Shown: positions 24,033-32,003 of the stretch, piece after piece
Layout of the letters: the number at the start of each line of letters is the position of its first letter
Position numbering within the stretch: the first letter of the stretch is position 1
Source: Haloarchaeobius litoreus
GTDB lineage: Archaea > Halobacteriota > Halobacteria > Halobacteriales > Natrialbaceae
Direction: 5' to 3'
Length of the DNA stretch: 64,000 nt
NCBI RefSeq assembly: GCF_024495425.1
Contig: NZ_JANHJR010000001.1
Coordinates: 496,001-560,000, forward strand
The notes under the pieces: generated by a model
What the model was told of the DNA's origin: nothing
Seen by the model: the letters and a program-made list of their open reading frames with translations, nothing else
Databases searched by the model: none
Program-made: the position numbers and the translations under genes

Positions 24033-24452
24033 ATGAGCAACCGGAGCGACATCGCGCCGAGCACGCTCGGCGTCGAACTGCAGGAGGTCGGCGTCGTCGT
24101 CGAGTACACCGACGGCCGGGAGACGTTCTACAACGGCGTCCCACAGAAGAAAGAGGAGTCGGTGCGCTGCCCGCCGGGCAAGCACGTCCAGATCCTCGTC
24201 ACCGACCCCACGGAGACGGAGGGCGTCATGCTGTACGTCAACGACCGCAACACCCACGACGACATCCTCGAATCCACCGGCGTCGGCCGTGTCATCCTCG
24301 ACCCCGGCGAGGCGGAGGAGGTGTTCCCGGGCGTCACCGCCCGCGCCGACGGCTACGCGGTCGTCGTCGAGGCCGATCCCGAGCAGGCTCGCGGCCGCGT
24401 CTTCGTCTTCGCCGAGGACGAGATGAGCGAGCACTCCTACGAGGTCGTCTGA
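24033..24452 (+). CDS. DUF5796 family protein
   Basis: The 139-residue acidic protein (APSTLGVELQEVGVVVEYTD, VLVTDPTETEGVMLYVNDR, GRVFVFAEDEMSEHSYEVV) matches the haloarchaeal DUF5796 family, whose role is unknown. It is divergent from aroK and overlaps the next gene by ATGA. Confidence 0.88.
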   Translation: MSNRSDIAPSTLGVELQEVGVVVEYTDGRETFYNGVPQKKEESVRCPPGKHVQILVTDPTETEGVMLYVNDRNTHDDILESTGVGRVILDPGEAEEVFPGVTARADGYAVVVEADPEQARGRVFVFAEDEMSEHSYEVV

Positions 24453-24694
24453 TGCCGCTGCAGCGTCGCTGGGAGCCGTTCGAGCGCCGGACCGTCGGCT
24501 CCGCCCCGGACCGCCTCGGCGTGTACGAACTCGGCGATTCCGAGGGGACCGTCGTCGAGGTCGGTCACGGTGTGCTCCGCGACGAACTCAAGGACGCGCT
24601 GGCGTACCGCGACGCCGCGAAGGTGCGCTGGACCACGGTCCAGACGCGTGAGCAGGCCACGGCACTCGCGGCCGAGCACGAATCGAAGCTCTGA
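24452..24694 (+). CDS. Small haloarchaeal protein, probably DUF7508
   Basis: The 80-residue protein reads PDRLGVYELGDSEGTVVEVG followed by LRDELKDALAYRDAAKVRW. The opening resembles the GVYxLGD start of GIY-YIG nucleases but the catalytic residues are not evident. It starts within the stop of the DUF5796 gene (ATGA at 24451-24454 region), so the pair is co-translated. Confidence 0.7.
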   Translation: MPLQRRWEPFERRTVGSAPDRLGVYELGDSEGTVVEVGHGVLRDELKDALAYRDAAKVRWTTVQTREQATALAAEHESKL

Positions 24695-24700
24695 GCCGGG

Positions 24701-24835
24701 CTACTGGATGTACGACGGGTCCTCCCCGTCACAGTCCGTCTCGTGCATTCGTGCATCGTCCCGGTCGTCGAACAACAGCCCGCAGTCCTCGCACTCGTAC
24801 CAGGTCTCGCCATCTCGGTGTGTCGTGGCGACCAT
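24701..24835 (-). CDS. Small zinc-finger protein, DUF7128-like
   Basis: A 44-residue protein with WYECEDCGLLFDDRDDARMH and ETDCD: a C2H2-like finger (Cys-x2-Cys, His, Cys). ATG 24844 three codons upstream is an alternative start. It ends DPSYIQ, typical of this haloarchaeal family. Function unknown; it may bind nucleic acid or protein. Confidence 0.75.
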   Translation of the reverse strand: MVATTHRDGETWYECEDCGLLFDDRDDARMHETDCDGEDPSYIQ

Positions 24836-25079
24836 GGTCGACATAACGACGGCGAGGACCATCGGTGTTTTCCCGTGTGTCGGTTCGTGGGTCCGGCGGG
24901 TCCCGACCGGACCCCGACGTGCGCGAGAGGACGAGCAATGTAGGACGAGAGGGCGGGGCGCTCTCGTCGTCACTGGTTCCAGTGCTCGTCCCGTCGGCTG
25001 CAGCTTCACAACGCGGTCCCGGAATCCAACACACGCGGGAGGGACAATTCTCAAGAGCGTCCGACCAAAAGGAATCGAC

Positions 25080-27266
25080 ATGAGTCCCGAGGGAGGGAAG
25101 GAGGTGCTGTTGACGGTCCGAGCCGCCGAGAAGCGCGACGCGGGCCGCGGGGTCGCCCGGGTCCCCGAGTCGGCGCGGCGCGCGCTGGGGGTGCTGAGCG
25201 GCGACACGGTCCTGGTGGAGGGAGCGCGCCGCACGGTCCTGAAGGTGTGGCCGGCCGACGGTGAGGTACCCGATGGGGTCATCCAGATCGACGCCGACGC
25301 GCGGGCGAACGCCGGCGCGAACGTCGGCGACCAGGTCCGTGTCTACGCCGAGGATGTGGAGGACGCGACCACCATCAGGCTCTCGCCGCCGCAGTCGCTT
25401 CGTGACGTGCCCGACGGAATCGTCGAGCGGGCCATCACCCGGGACCTGGAGGGGCATCCGGTGAGCGTCGGCGAGCGCATCAGGCTGGAGCGCATCGCGG
25501 CGGAGCCGTTTCGCATCGCGGAGACGACGCCCGAGTCGCCCGTTCGTATCACCTCGGGGACGCGGATCGTGGTCGACGCTGCGGAGCAGCCGGCGACGTC
25601 GAGTACCGGCAGCGCCGGTGGCCGGCCGCCCGGGACCGACGGCGAACCGAAGTCCGGGTCGTCGCCATCGAAACCGCCGTCCGGGGTCACCTACGAGGAC
25701 ATCGGCGGGCTGGACGACGAGCTGGAACTCGTCCGGGAGATGGTCGAACTGCCGCTCTCCGAGCCGGACCTGTTCCGGAAGCTGGGCATCGACCCGCCGC
25801 GCGGCGTGCTCCTGTACGGGCCGCCGGGCACGGGGAAGACGCTCATCGCGAAGGCCGTCGCCAACGAGGTGAACGCCTCGTTCCACCACGTCTCCGGCCC
25901 GGAGGTCATGTCGAAGTACAAGGGCGACTCGGAGAAGAAGATCCGCGAGACGTTCCAGTCCGCACGCGAGGAGTCGCCGTCCATCGTCTTCTTCGACGAG
26001 ATCGACTCCATCGCGGGCAAGCGCGACGACGAGAGCGACGTGGAGAACCGCGTCGTCGCCCAGCTGCTCTCGTTGATGGACGGCCTCGAATCGCGTGGCG
26101 ACGTGGTCGTCATCGGCGCGACGAACCGCGTGGACAGCATCGACCCCGCGCTGCGCCGCGGCGGCCGGTTCGACCGGGAGATAGAGATCGGCGTGCCCGA
26201 CGAGAACGGCCGTCGGGAGATCCTCGACGTGCACACCCGCGGGATGCCCCTTTCCGACGACGTCGACCTCGACCGCATCGCGCGCCGCACCCACGGCTTC
26301 GTCGGGGCGGACCTCGACAGCGTCGCCAGCGAGGCGGCGATGATCGCCATCCGGAACCGCCCCACCGAGGAGGCGGCCCGCAGCGAGTGGAACCAGAACC
26401 CGACGGTGGGCCGGTCGGATTTCGAGTCCGCACTCGCCTCCGTCGAACCGTCCGCGATGCGGGAGTACATCGCAGAGAAGCCCAACGTCGACTTCTCCGA
26501 CGTTGGCGGGCTGGACGACGCCAAGGAGACCCTGCGCGAGGCCGTGGAGTGGCCGCTGGCGTACGGCCCGCTGTTCGAGGCGGCGAACACGACGCCGCCC
26601 TCCGGGGTCCTCCTGCACGGCCCGCCGGGAACCGGAAAGACGCTGCTCGCCCGGGCGCTGGCCGGTGAATCGGGAGTCAACTTCATCCGGGTGAACGGTC
26701 CCGAACTGCTGGACCGCTACGTCGGCGAGTCCGAGAAGGCGGTGCGGAAGGTGTTCGAGCGCGCCCGCCAGTCCGCACCGAGCATCGTCTTCCTAGACGA
26801 GGTGGACGCCGTGGCGGGCCAGCGCGGGGGCGACACCAACGAGGTGACCGAGCGCGTCGTCTCCCAGCTGTTGACCGAGCTCGATGGGCTCGCCGAGAAC
26901 CCGAACCTCGTCGTGATCGCGGCGACGAACCGCAAGCACCACGTCGACGACGCGCTCCTGCGGCCGGGCAGACTCGACACGCACATCCTCGTCCCCGAAC
27001 CCGACGAGGCGGCCCGCCGGAAGATATTCGAGGTCACCGTCGCGGGCCGGCCGCTCGGCGACGACGTGGACCTCGACGACCTCGCCGCCCGAACGGAGGG
27101 GATGACCGGGGCGGACATCGACGGGCTGGTGCGGAACGCCTCGATGCGCGCGATCCGGGAGCTGGCCGAGGGTGTTCCGCCGGAGGAGGCCAACGAGCGC
27201 ACGGCCGACCTGCTCATCGAGATGGCCGACTTCGAGACGGCGCTGGAGCGGCTCAAAGAGCAGTAG
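25080..27266 (+). CDS. cdc48: Cdc48/VCP-type AAA ATPase
   Basis: The 728-residue protein has an N-terminal double-psi barrel/Cdc48-N region (1-170) and two AAA modules. D1 has Walker A GPPGTGKT at about 247-254 and FFDEIDSIAG near 303; D2 has GPPGTGKT at about 514-521 and FLDEVDAVAG near 570, with arginine-finger regions RRGGRFDREIEI and LRPGRLDTHI. Such hexamers unfold proteins and feed the archaeal proteasome. A Gly/Ser/Pro-rich linker lies at about 175-200. The longer upstream frame is ignored because the conserved N-domain begins at this ATG. Confidence 0.95.
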   Translation: MSPEGGKEVLLTVRAAEKRDAGRGVARVPESARRALGVLSGDTVLVEGARRTVLKVWPADGEVPDGVIQIDADARANAGANVGDQVRVYAEDVEDATTIRLSPPQSLRDVPDGIVERAITRDLEGHPVSVGERIRLERIAAEPFRIAETTPESPVRITSGTRIVVDAAEQPATSSTGSAGGRPPGTDGEPKSGSSPSKPPSGVTYEDIGGLDDELELVREMVELPLSEPDLFRKLGIDPPRGVLLYGPPGTGKTLIAKAVANEVNASFHHVSGPEVMSKYKGDSEKKIRETFQSAREESPSIVFFDEIDSIAGKRDDESDVENRVVAQLLSLMDGLESRGDVVVIGATNRVDSIDPALRRGGRFDREIEIGVPDENGRREILDVHTRGMPLSDDVDLDRIARRTHGFVGADLDSVASEAAMIAIRNRPTEEAARSEWNQNPTVGRSDFESALASVEPSAMREYIAEKPNVDFSDVGGLDDAKETLREAVEWPLAYGPLFEAANTTPPSGVLLHGPPGTGKTLLARALAGESGVNFIRVNGPELLDRYVGESEKAVRKVFERARQSAPSIVFLDEVDAVAGQRGGDTNEVTERVVSQLLTELDGLAENPNLVVIAATNRKHHVDDALLRPGRLDTHILVPEPDEAARRKIFEVTVAGRPLGDDVDLDDLAARTEGMTGADIDGLVRNASMRAIRELAEGVPPEEANERTADLLIEMADFETALERLKEQ

Positions 27267-27288
27267 CGCGGTAGCGGTGGGTGGGCGG

Positions 27289-27627
27289 CTACGTGGGCCG
27301 TATCCACGCCACCGTGTCGCTTCGCGTGATTGTGTCGTCCTCCCGTTTGACGATCTCATCGAGCTCGCCAGCGACCGGCGCGGGCACGTCGAAGCTCACC
27401 TTCTCGATCTGGCACTCGCAGAGGCTCTCGCCCGCCGAGACGCTCGCGCCCTCCCGGGCGAACCAGTTGACGACGACGCCCTCGTCGTCCGGCTCGGCGT
27501 CCTCCGGCCAGACGGACTCGGGCGTGACGGCGACGCGGTCGCCGCCGTCGCATCGCAGCGGTGCTGCCGGCGTCGGACCACCGCACGGGGTCACGGCGCG
27601 GCCGGGATCCGAACCGCGCCGGGTCAT
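27289..27627 (-). CDS. Lipoyl-domain protein (E2-type carrier without catalytic domain)
   Basis: The 112-residue protein is essentially one biotinyl/lipoyl domain: VVVNWFAREGASVSAGESLC, then CQIEKVSFDVPAPVAGELDE, where the Lys in IEKVSF is the lipoyl attachment site. It starts with an ATGA overlap at the E1-beta stop. A full E2 would add a binding domain and an acyltransferase, which are absent. A shorter start inside at a GTG before TPESVWPED is possible because the first about 28 residues are poor in family features. Confidence 0.85.
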   Translation of the reverse strand: MTRRGSDPGRAVTPCGGPTPAAPLRCDGGDRVAVTPESVWPEDAEPDDEGVVVNWFAREGASVSAGESLCECQIEKVSFDVPAPVAGELDEIVKREDDTITRSDTVAWIRPT

Positions 27628-28691
27628 CGCTCTGCCACGTCTCGCACGGCGGCCTCGATGTCGGCCGTGCCGGGCAGGACCTCGTTCTCCAGCGGCCGGG
27701 CGTACGGGATGGGCACGTCCGCGGTCGCGACGCGCTCGACGGCCTCCAGGTCGTCCAGCGCCTCGTCGGCGACGCGGGCGACGACCTCGCCGGTGACACC
27801 GAACGAGCGGTAGTCCTCGTCGACGACGACGAGCCGGCCGGTCTTTCTCACCGATTCGACGACGGTCTCGGTGTCGAGCGGGACGAGCGTTCGCAGGTCG
27901 ACGACCTCGGCGTCGACGCCGTCGTCGGCGAGCGACTCGGCCGCCTCCAGCGCGCGGTGGACGTGCAGGCCGAGCGTGACGACGGTCACGTCGCTCCCCT
28001 CCCGTTTCACGTCTGCCTTCCCGAACGGGATGGTGTAGTCCTCCTCGGGGACGGGCGTCTTCGGTCCCTCCGGCGCGGGCATCCAGCCGATGCCCATCAG
28101 GCGCTTGTGGAACATGTAGACGACCGGGTCGTCGTCGCGGATGGCGTTGTGCATCAGCCCCTTCGCGTCGTACGCGGTGGAGGGCACGACCACCTTCATC
28201 CCGGGGAGGTGGGCGAAGGTGCCGTACAGCGTCTGGGAGTGCTGGGCGGCGTCGTTGTAGGTGCCGCCGACGGCGGTCGTCAGCACCATCGGGACCGAGA
28301 AGTTGCCGCCGCTCATGTACGTGTTCTTCGCCATCTGGTTGTACATCTGGTCCATCGCGACGCCGAAGAAGTCGACGAACATCAGCTCCGCGATGGGACG
28401 CATCCCCGCCTGTGCCGCGCCGACCGCGGCACCCAGGTACGCCGTCTCGCTGATGGGCACGTCCATGATGCGGTCGTGGCCGAACTCGTCGAGGAGGCCC
28501 TGCGTGCTGTCGAAGATTCCCCCGTAGTCGGCGACGTCCTCGCCCATGTAGAACACCTCGTCGTCCTCGCGCATCTCGTGGGCGATGGCCTCGACCATGG
28601 CCCGGCTCATCGTCAGGTCCCGCGTGACGGTGCGGGACTCGGCTTCGGCCTGCTCCCCGTCCTCGGTCTGCTCCTCGCCTTCGGTGGCCAT
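27624..28691 (-). CDS. 2-oxoacid dehydrogenase E1 beta subunit (acetoin/branched-chain type)
   Basis: The 355-residue protein has the transketolase pyrimidine domain (MSRAMVEAIAHEMREDDEVF, FYMGEDVADYGG, PISETAYLGAAVGAA) and the C-terminal transketolase domain (VEVVDLRTLVPLDTETVVESV). Residue Glu in GED binds thiamine pyrophosphate. It pairs with the alpha subunit encoded just upstream by ATGA overlap. Substrate could be acetoin, pyruvate or branched-chain 2-oxoacids. Confidence 0.92.
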   Translation of the reverse strand: MATEGEEQTEDGEQAEAESRTVTRDLTMSRAMVEAIAHEMREDDEVFYMGEDVADYGGIFDSTQGLLDEFGHDRIMDVPISETAYLGAAVGAAQAGMRPIAELMFVDFFGVAMDQMYNQMAKNTYMSGGNFSVPMVLTTAVGGTYNDAAQHSQTLYGTFAHLPGMKVVVPSTAYDAKGLMHNAIRDDDPVVYMFHKRLMGIGWMPAPEGPKTPVPEEDYTIPFGKADVKREGSDVTVVTLGLHVHRALEAAESLADDGVDAEVVDLRTLVPLDTETVVESVRKTGRLVVVDEDYRSFGVTGEVVARVADEALDDLEAVERVATADVPIPYARPLENEVLPGTADIEAAVRDVAER

Positions 28692-29731
28692 CAGTCGTCA
28701 CCTCCTGCGAGGTCGTACGCAGGTTCCTCGTCCGTCACGCCCGACGGCGGGTTCACCCACACGTCCTCGTGGGCGGCCGACGGGTCCGGCTCGGGCTGCT
28801 CCTTCGCCCACGCGATGGCCTCGTCGACGCGCTCGTGGGCTGCCTCGCGGCTCTCCTCGAGTTCCTCCTCCTCGATGCCGTAGGCGCGCAGCGTCTCGGC
28901 GAGGCGCTCGATGGAGTCGCGCGCGGACGCAGCTTCCTGGTCGGTCTCCGACCGATAGGTCTGCGGGTCGCCCATGAAGTGGCCCATCCGTCGGTGGACC
29001 TGCACCTCCAGCAGCGTCGGGCCGTTCCCGTCCCGCGCCCGGCCGATGGCCCGCCGGGCGGCCTCGTGGACGGCCTCGACGTCGTCGTGGTCGACGCGTT
29101 CGCCGTGAATCGCGAAGCCGTCGGCCCGCTTCGAGCCGTCCTCCACGTCGGTGATCCGCTCCTTCGGCATGCTGATGGCCCAGTCGTTGTCCTCGATCAC
29201 GAAGACGACCGGGAGGTCCTGGACGCCCGCGAAGTTGAGCGATTCGAGGAAGCCCCCCTGGTCGATTGCGCCCTCGCCGAGGAACGCGACGGCGACCGCG
29301 TCCGTGTTGCGCTTCTTCGCCGCGAGTGCTGCCCCCGCTGCCGGCGGGCAGCCCTGCGCGATGATGCCGCTACACGCGAAGTTCACGTCCGGGTCGAACA
29401 GGTGCATGTGACCTCCTTTCCCCTTCCCGAGCCCCGTCTCGCGCCCGAATATCTCCGCGGTCATCCGCTTCAGGTCGACCCCCTTCGCGATGGCGATGTG
29501 ATGCGGTCGGTGCGGTGCAGTCACCGTGTCGTCGTCGCGCAGGTGATGGCAGACGCCGATGCCCGCCGCCTCGTGGCCGGCCGCGAGGTGCAGCTCCCCC
29601 GGAATCGGGCCGGCGGAGATGTCGAACGCCGGCTGTTTGCCCTCCAGGTACTCCTCCTGTAACCGCTCCTCGTAGTACCTGGCGGTCACCATGTCCTCGT
29701 ACATCGCGTGTAGCTCTGTGACAGAACTCAT
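28691..29731 (-). CDS. 2-oxoacid dehydrogenase E1 alpha subunit (acetoin/branched-chain type)
   Basis: The 346-residue protein has the TPP-binding E1-alpha fold: HLAAGHEAAGIGVCHHLRDD, GRETGLGKGKGGHMHLFDP, and GDG-type motif AFLGEGAIDQGGFLESLNFA with DNDWAISMPKERI. It heads a three-gene operon with E1-beta and a lipoyl protein, all joined by ATGA overlaps. No E2 or E3 gene is adjacent. Such haloarchaeal complexes have been hard to assign to a substrate. Confidence 0.92.
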   Translation of the reverse strand: MSSVTELHAMYEDMVTARYYEERLQEEYLEGKQPAFDISAGPIPGELHLAAGHEAAGIGVCHHLRDDDTVTAPHRPHHIAIAKGVDLKRMTAEIFGRETGLGKGKGGHMHLFDPDVNFACSGIIAQGCPPAAGAALAAKKRNTDAVAVAFLGEGAIDQGGFLESLNFAGVQDLPVVFVIEDNDWAISMPKERITDVEDGSKRADGFAIHGERVDHDDVEAVHEAARRAIGRARDGNGPTLLEVQVHRRMGHFMGDPQTYRSETDQEAASARDSIERLAETLRAYGIEEEELEESREAAHERVDEAIAWAKEQPEPDPSAAHEDVWVNPPSGVTDEEPAYDLAGGDD

Positions 29732-29842
29732 TCCCCTCTAGGCTGTCCGGGCATCGGCGAAAGTTATGAACGAGCTACCCCTGGCGAACGTCGCACTACC
29801 AGTGGACGGGACCGTGGCGACAGCTCGCTGCCCGGTGCCGAA

Positions 29843-30976
29843 TCAGTTGTTCCAGAAGATGTCCGTCGCGCGGTGGCGGTCGTTGTACGCCTCCAGCCCG
29901 CGACCCATCACGCCGCGGAGCATGAGGTCGTCGTACAGCGTCGAGTGCGTGTAGTCCACGAACGTCATCGGGATCACGAGTTCGTCGCTCTCGCGGAGTA
30001 CGCTCCCGATGGCGGTGAACTCGTGCTTGTGACGCTCGTCGTAGACACGCCCGCCGAAGACTGGCGTCGTCTGGTCGTACGCCGACACCGAGTGCAGCGC
30101 CTCCACGGAGCGGTAGACGAACTCGTAGCAGAACATGCCGCTGTTGCGGCCGTCCTCGAGCGCCGCGAAGTCCGTGGGCGACTCGAAGTGCTGGCGCAGG
30201 TCCACGCTGCCAAGCAGCACGTTGTCCTCGACCGAGCCGGCGGCGTACCGCGGGATGTCGTAGCTCGTGTGCCCGCGGAACGCGGGGACGAGCCCGTCGA
30301 CGACGGCCTTCGGGTCGCGTGGGTCCGCCTCGGCGAACGCCTCGACGGTCGCCGGGTCGACGTCGGTGTAGCGGTTCTCGCGGAGGCGGGCGACCGAGCC
30401 GGGGCGGGCGTTCCCCTCCCGGACGCGCTCGAAGAACGGCTCGTACGTCGAGAACTCGAAGCGCACGCCGTCGACCTCGGCGGCGTTCGTGTCGCGCATC
30501 CGGGCGAGCGTCTCGTGGTCGGCGACCAGCGGCTCGAACAGTTCGACGCCGAGCTCGTCGTCGATCTCACGGGCGTCGGCTCGCGTCGCCGTCGCGAGGT
30601 CGAGCGACTCGTCGACGCCGTCGCCCTCGAGGAAGGCGACGCCGTCGTGGACCACGAGGTCGTTGTCGCGGACCCTCGTCCACGTGTTGCGCGGCTGGAG
30701 CCGCTGGCCGACGACCGTCGCGAGGTCCTGGTCGACGAGGTTCGTCCCCTCGACGATGCCGTAGCCGACGAACACGTTGTCGATGGCCTTGGCGGAGCCG
30801 GCGAAACCGACCGTGGTACCGAGCGCGGTGAGCGCGCGACGGCGCGTGACGCGCGTCCCGCCGCGGCCGTTGCCGCCGTTGCCCGCGTTGCCGCCATCGT
30901 CAGCGGCCTCGCTCGCTCCGTCGCTCCCATCGTCGTCGGGCAGCGGGAGTCGCTCGCGGACGGCGTTCCAGTTCAC
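29843..30976 (-). CDS. Tat-signal protein of unknown function
   Basis: The 377-residue protein starts at GTG 30976 (MNWNAVRERLPLP), 25 bp after the archaetidylserine decarboxylase stop. A Gly/Asn-rich linker precedes the twin-arginine signal VTRRRALTALGTTVGFAGSA at about residues 43-62, so the protein is probably exported or membrane-tethered. The rest has no domain I recognise; notable segments are YDIPRYAAGSVEDNVLLGSV, FCYEFVYRSVEALHSVSAYD and RHKHEFTAIGSVL. It may share a transcript with asd. Confidence 0.7.
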   Translation of the reverse strand: MNWNAVRERLPLPDDDGSDGASEAADDGGNAGNGGNGRGGTRVTRRRALTALGTTVGFAGSAKAIDNVFVGYGIVEGTNLVDQDLATVVGQRLQPRNTWTRVRDNDLVVHDGVAFLEGDGVDESLDLATATRADAREIDDELGVELFEPLVADHETLARMRDTNAAEVDGVRFEFSTYEPFFERVREGNARPGSVARLRENRYTDVDPATVEAFAEADPRDPKAVVDGLVPAFRGHTSYDIPRYAAGSVEDNVLLGSVDLRQHFESPTDFAALEDGRNSGMFCYEFVYRSVEALHSVSAYDQTTPVFGGRVYDERHKHEFTAIGSVLRESDELVIPMTFVDYTHSTLYDDLMLRGVMGRGLEAYNDRHRATDIFWNN

Positions 30977-31001
30977 GGACGAACGGACGGGAGGGGTCGG
31001 C

Positions 31002-31673
31002 CTAAAAGTTCCGTCCCCGGCCGTCCTCGTCGGTCGGCACGTCGGCCAGCACCGACTCGCCGGCGCGCACGGTGTCGCCCGTCTCGACGCGCAGGTGGGG
31101 CCGGTCGACCGCGGGCGGGAACAGCACGTCGGCGCGGCTCCCGAACGCGATGTGGCCGACGCGGTCGCCCCGTTCGACCTCGGCTCCGGGTTCGACCCAC
31201 GGGTGGATGCGCCGGGCGAACGCGCCGGCAATCTGCGTCAACTCGACCTCGGTGCCGTCGAGCGGTCCCGGCTCGCCCGCTGCTGCCGTCTCGGCCGCGT
31301 CGATGCGGACGTGGACGCGCTCGTTCTTATCCGAGTCCTTCGAGAACGCGGGGCGGTGCGCGCCGGGGACGTGCTCGACCTCGCGGACACTCCCCGACAC
31401 CGGTGCGCGGTTGACGTGGACGTCGGTGACGTTCATGAACACGCCGACCCGAAGCTGGTCGCCCTCCTCGCGGACGACCGAGACGCGGCCGTCGGCGGGC
31501 GAGACGACGCCCGACGGGGGTGGTGACCGGGGCGGGTCGCGGAAGAAGTGCAGCGTCGCCGCGCCCGCGACGACGAAGGCGAGGCCAGCGATGGGCGTCG
31601 CGAGCACCGTCGCGATGGGGGCGGCGGCCAGCAGGAGGCCGGCGTATCGACGGCCGTCGGGCACGAATCGCAT
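31002..31673 (-). CDS. asd: Archaetidylserine/phosphatidylserine decarboxylase proenzyme
   Basis: The 223-residue protein has N-terminal membrane helices and the PSD-family core VVSPADGRVSVVREE, MNVTDVHVNRAPVSG, and FGSRADVLFPP, where self-cleavage between Gly and Ser would generate the pyruvoyl cofactor. It decarboxylates archaetidylserine to archaetidylethanolamine during polar lipid synthesis. The partner synthase is not in the window. Confidence 0.93.
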   Translation of the reverse strand: MRFVPDGRRYAGLLLAAAPIATVLATPIAGLAFVVAGAATLHFFRDPPRSPPPSGVVSPADGRVSVVREEGDQLRVGVFMNVTDVHVNRAPVSGSVREVEHVPGAHRPAFSKDSDKNERVHVRIDAAETAAAGEPGPLDGTEVELTQIAGAFARRIHPWVEPGAEVERGDRVGHIAFGSRADVLFPPAVDRPHLRVETGDTVRAGESVLADVPTDEDGRGRNF

Positions 31674-31817
31674 GCTTCGACCACCGTGGGCGACGGCTTT
31701 GTGCGTTTCGGGACCGGGCGAGTCAGTATCAGGATACTAATTGGTAAGAGTGACTCCGCCTGTCACTGCTTACTGATTAGCGCATGGGGCTATCTCCTCG
31801 CCCGACGACAGGATGGT

Positions 31818-31928
31818 ATGGACTACTCCCCCAACTGTCCTGTCTGCGGCGGTGCAAACACGATGTCGACCCCCCTCGCGGGGCCCACGACGGACTTCTA
31901 CTGTCCGTCCTGCGACTACGCGTTCTGA
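31818..31928 (+). CDS. 36-residue zinc-ribbon microprotein
   Basis: MDYSPNCPVCGGANTMSTPL then FYCPSCDYAF: two CPxC(G) knuckles that together make a one-zinc ribbon. Small CPxCG zinc proteins of this kind are abundant in haloarchaea and some affect biofilm and motility. ATG 31818 is the best start; it lies in a gap between two minus-strand genes. Confidence 0.75.
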   Translation: MDYSPNCPVCGGANTMSTPLAGPTTDFYCPSCDYAF

Positions 31929-32003
31929 CCGACCCGCGGACGACCCCGCCCACCACTCCCCCCTTCCGGGCGCGGTCACTCATCATGCTTTTCGTGACGA
32001 CTG

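Noticed and set aside
23060-24694. A 544-codon plus-strand frame across aroK and the DUF5796 gene
   Set aside because: It is an antisense shadow of aroK: composition is Arg/Gly-rich and no family is seen, as for many long frames in GC-rich DNA.
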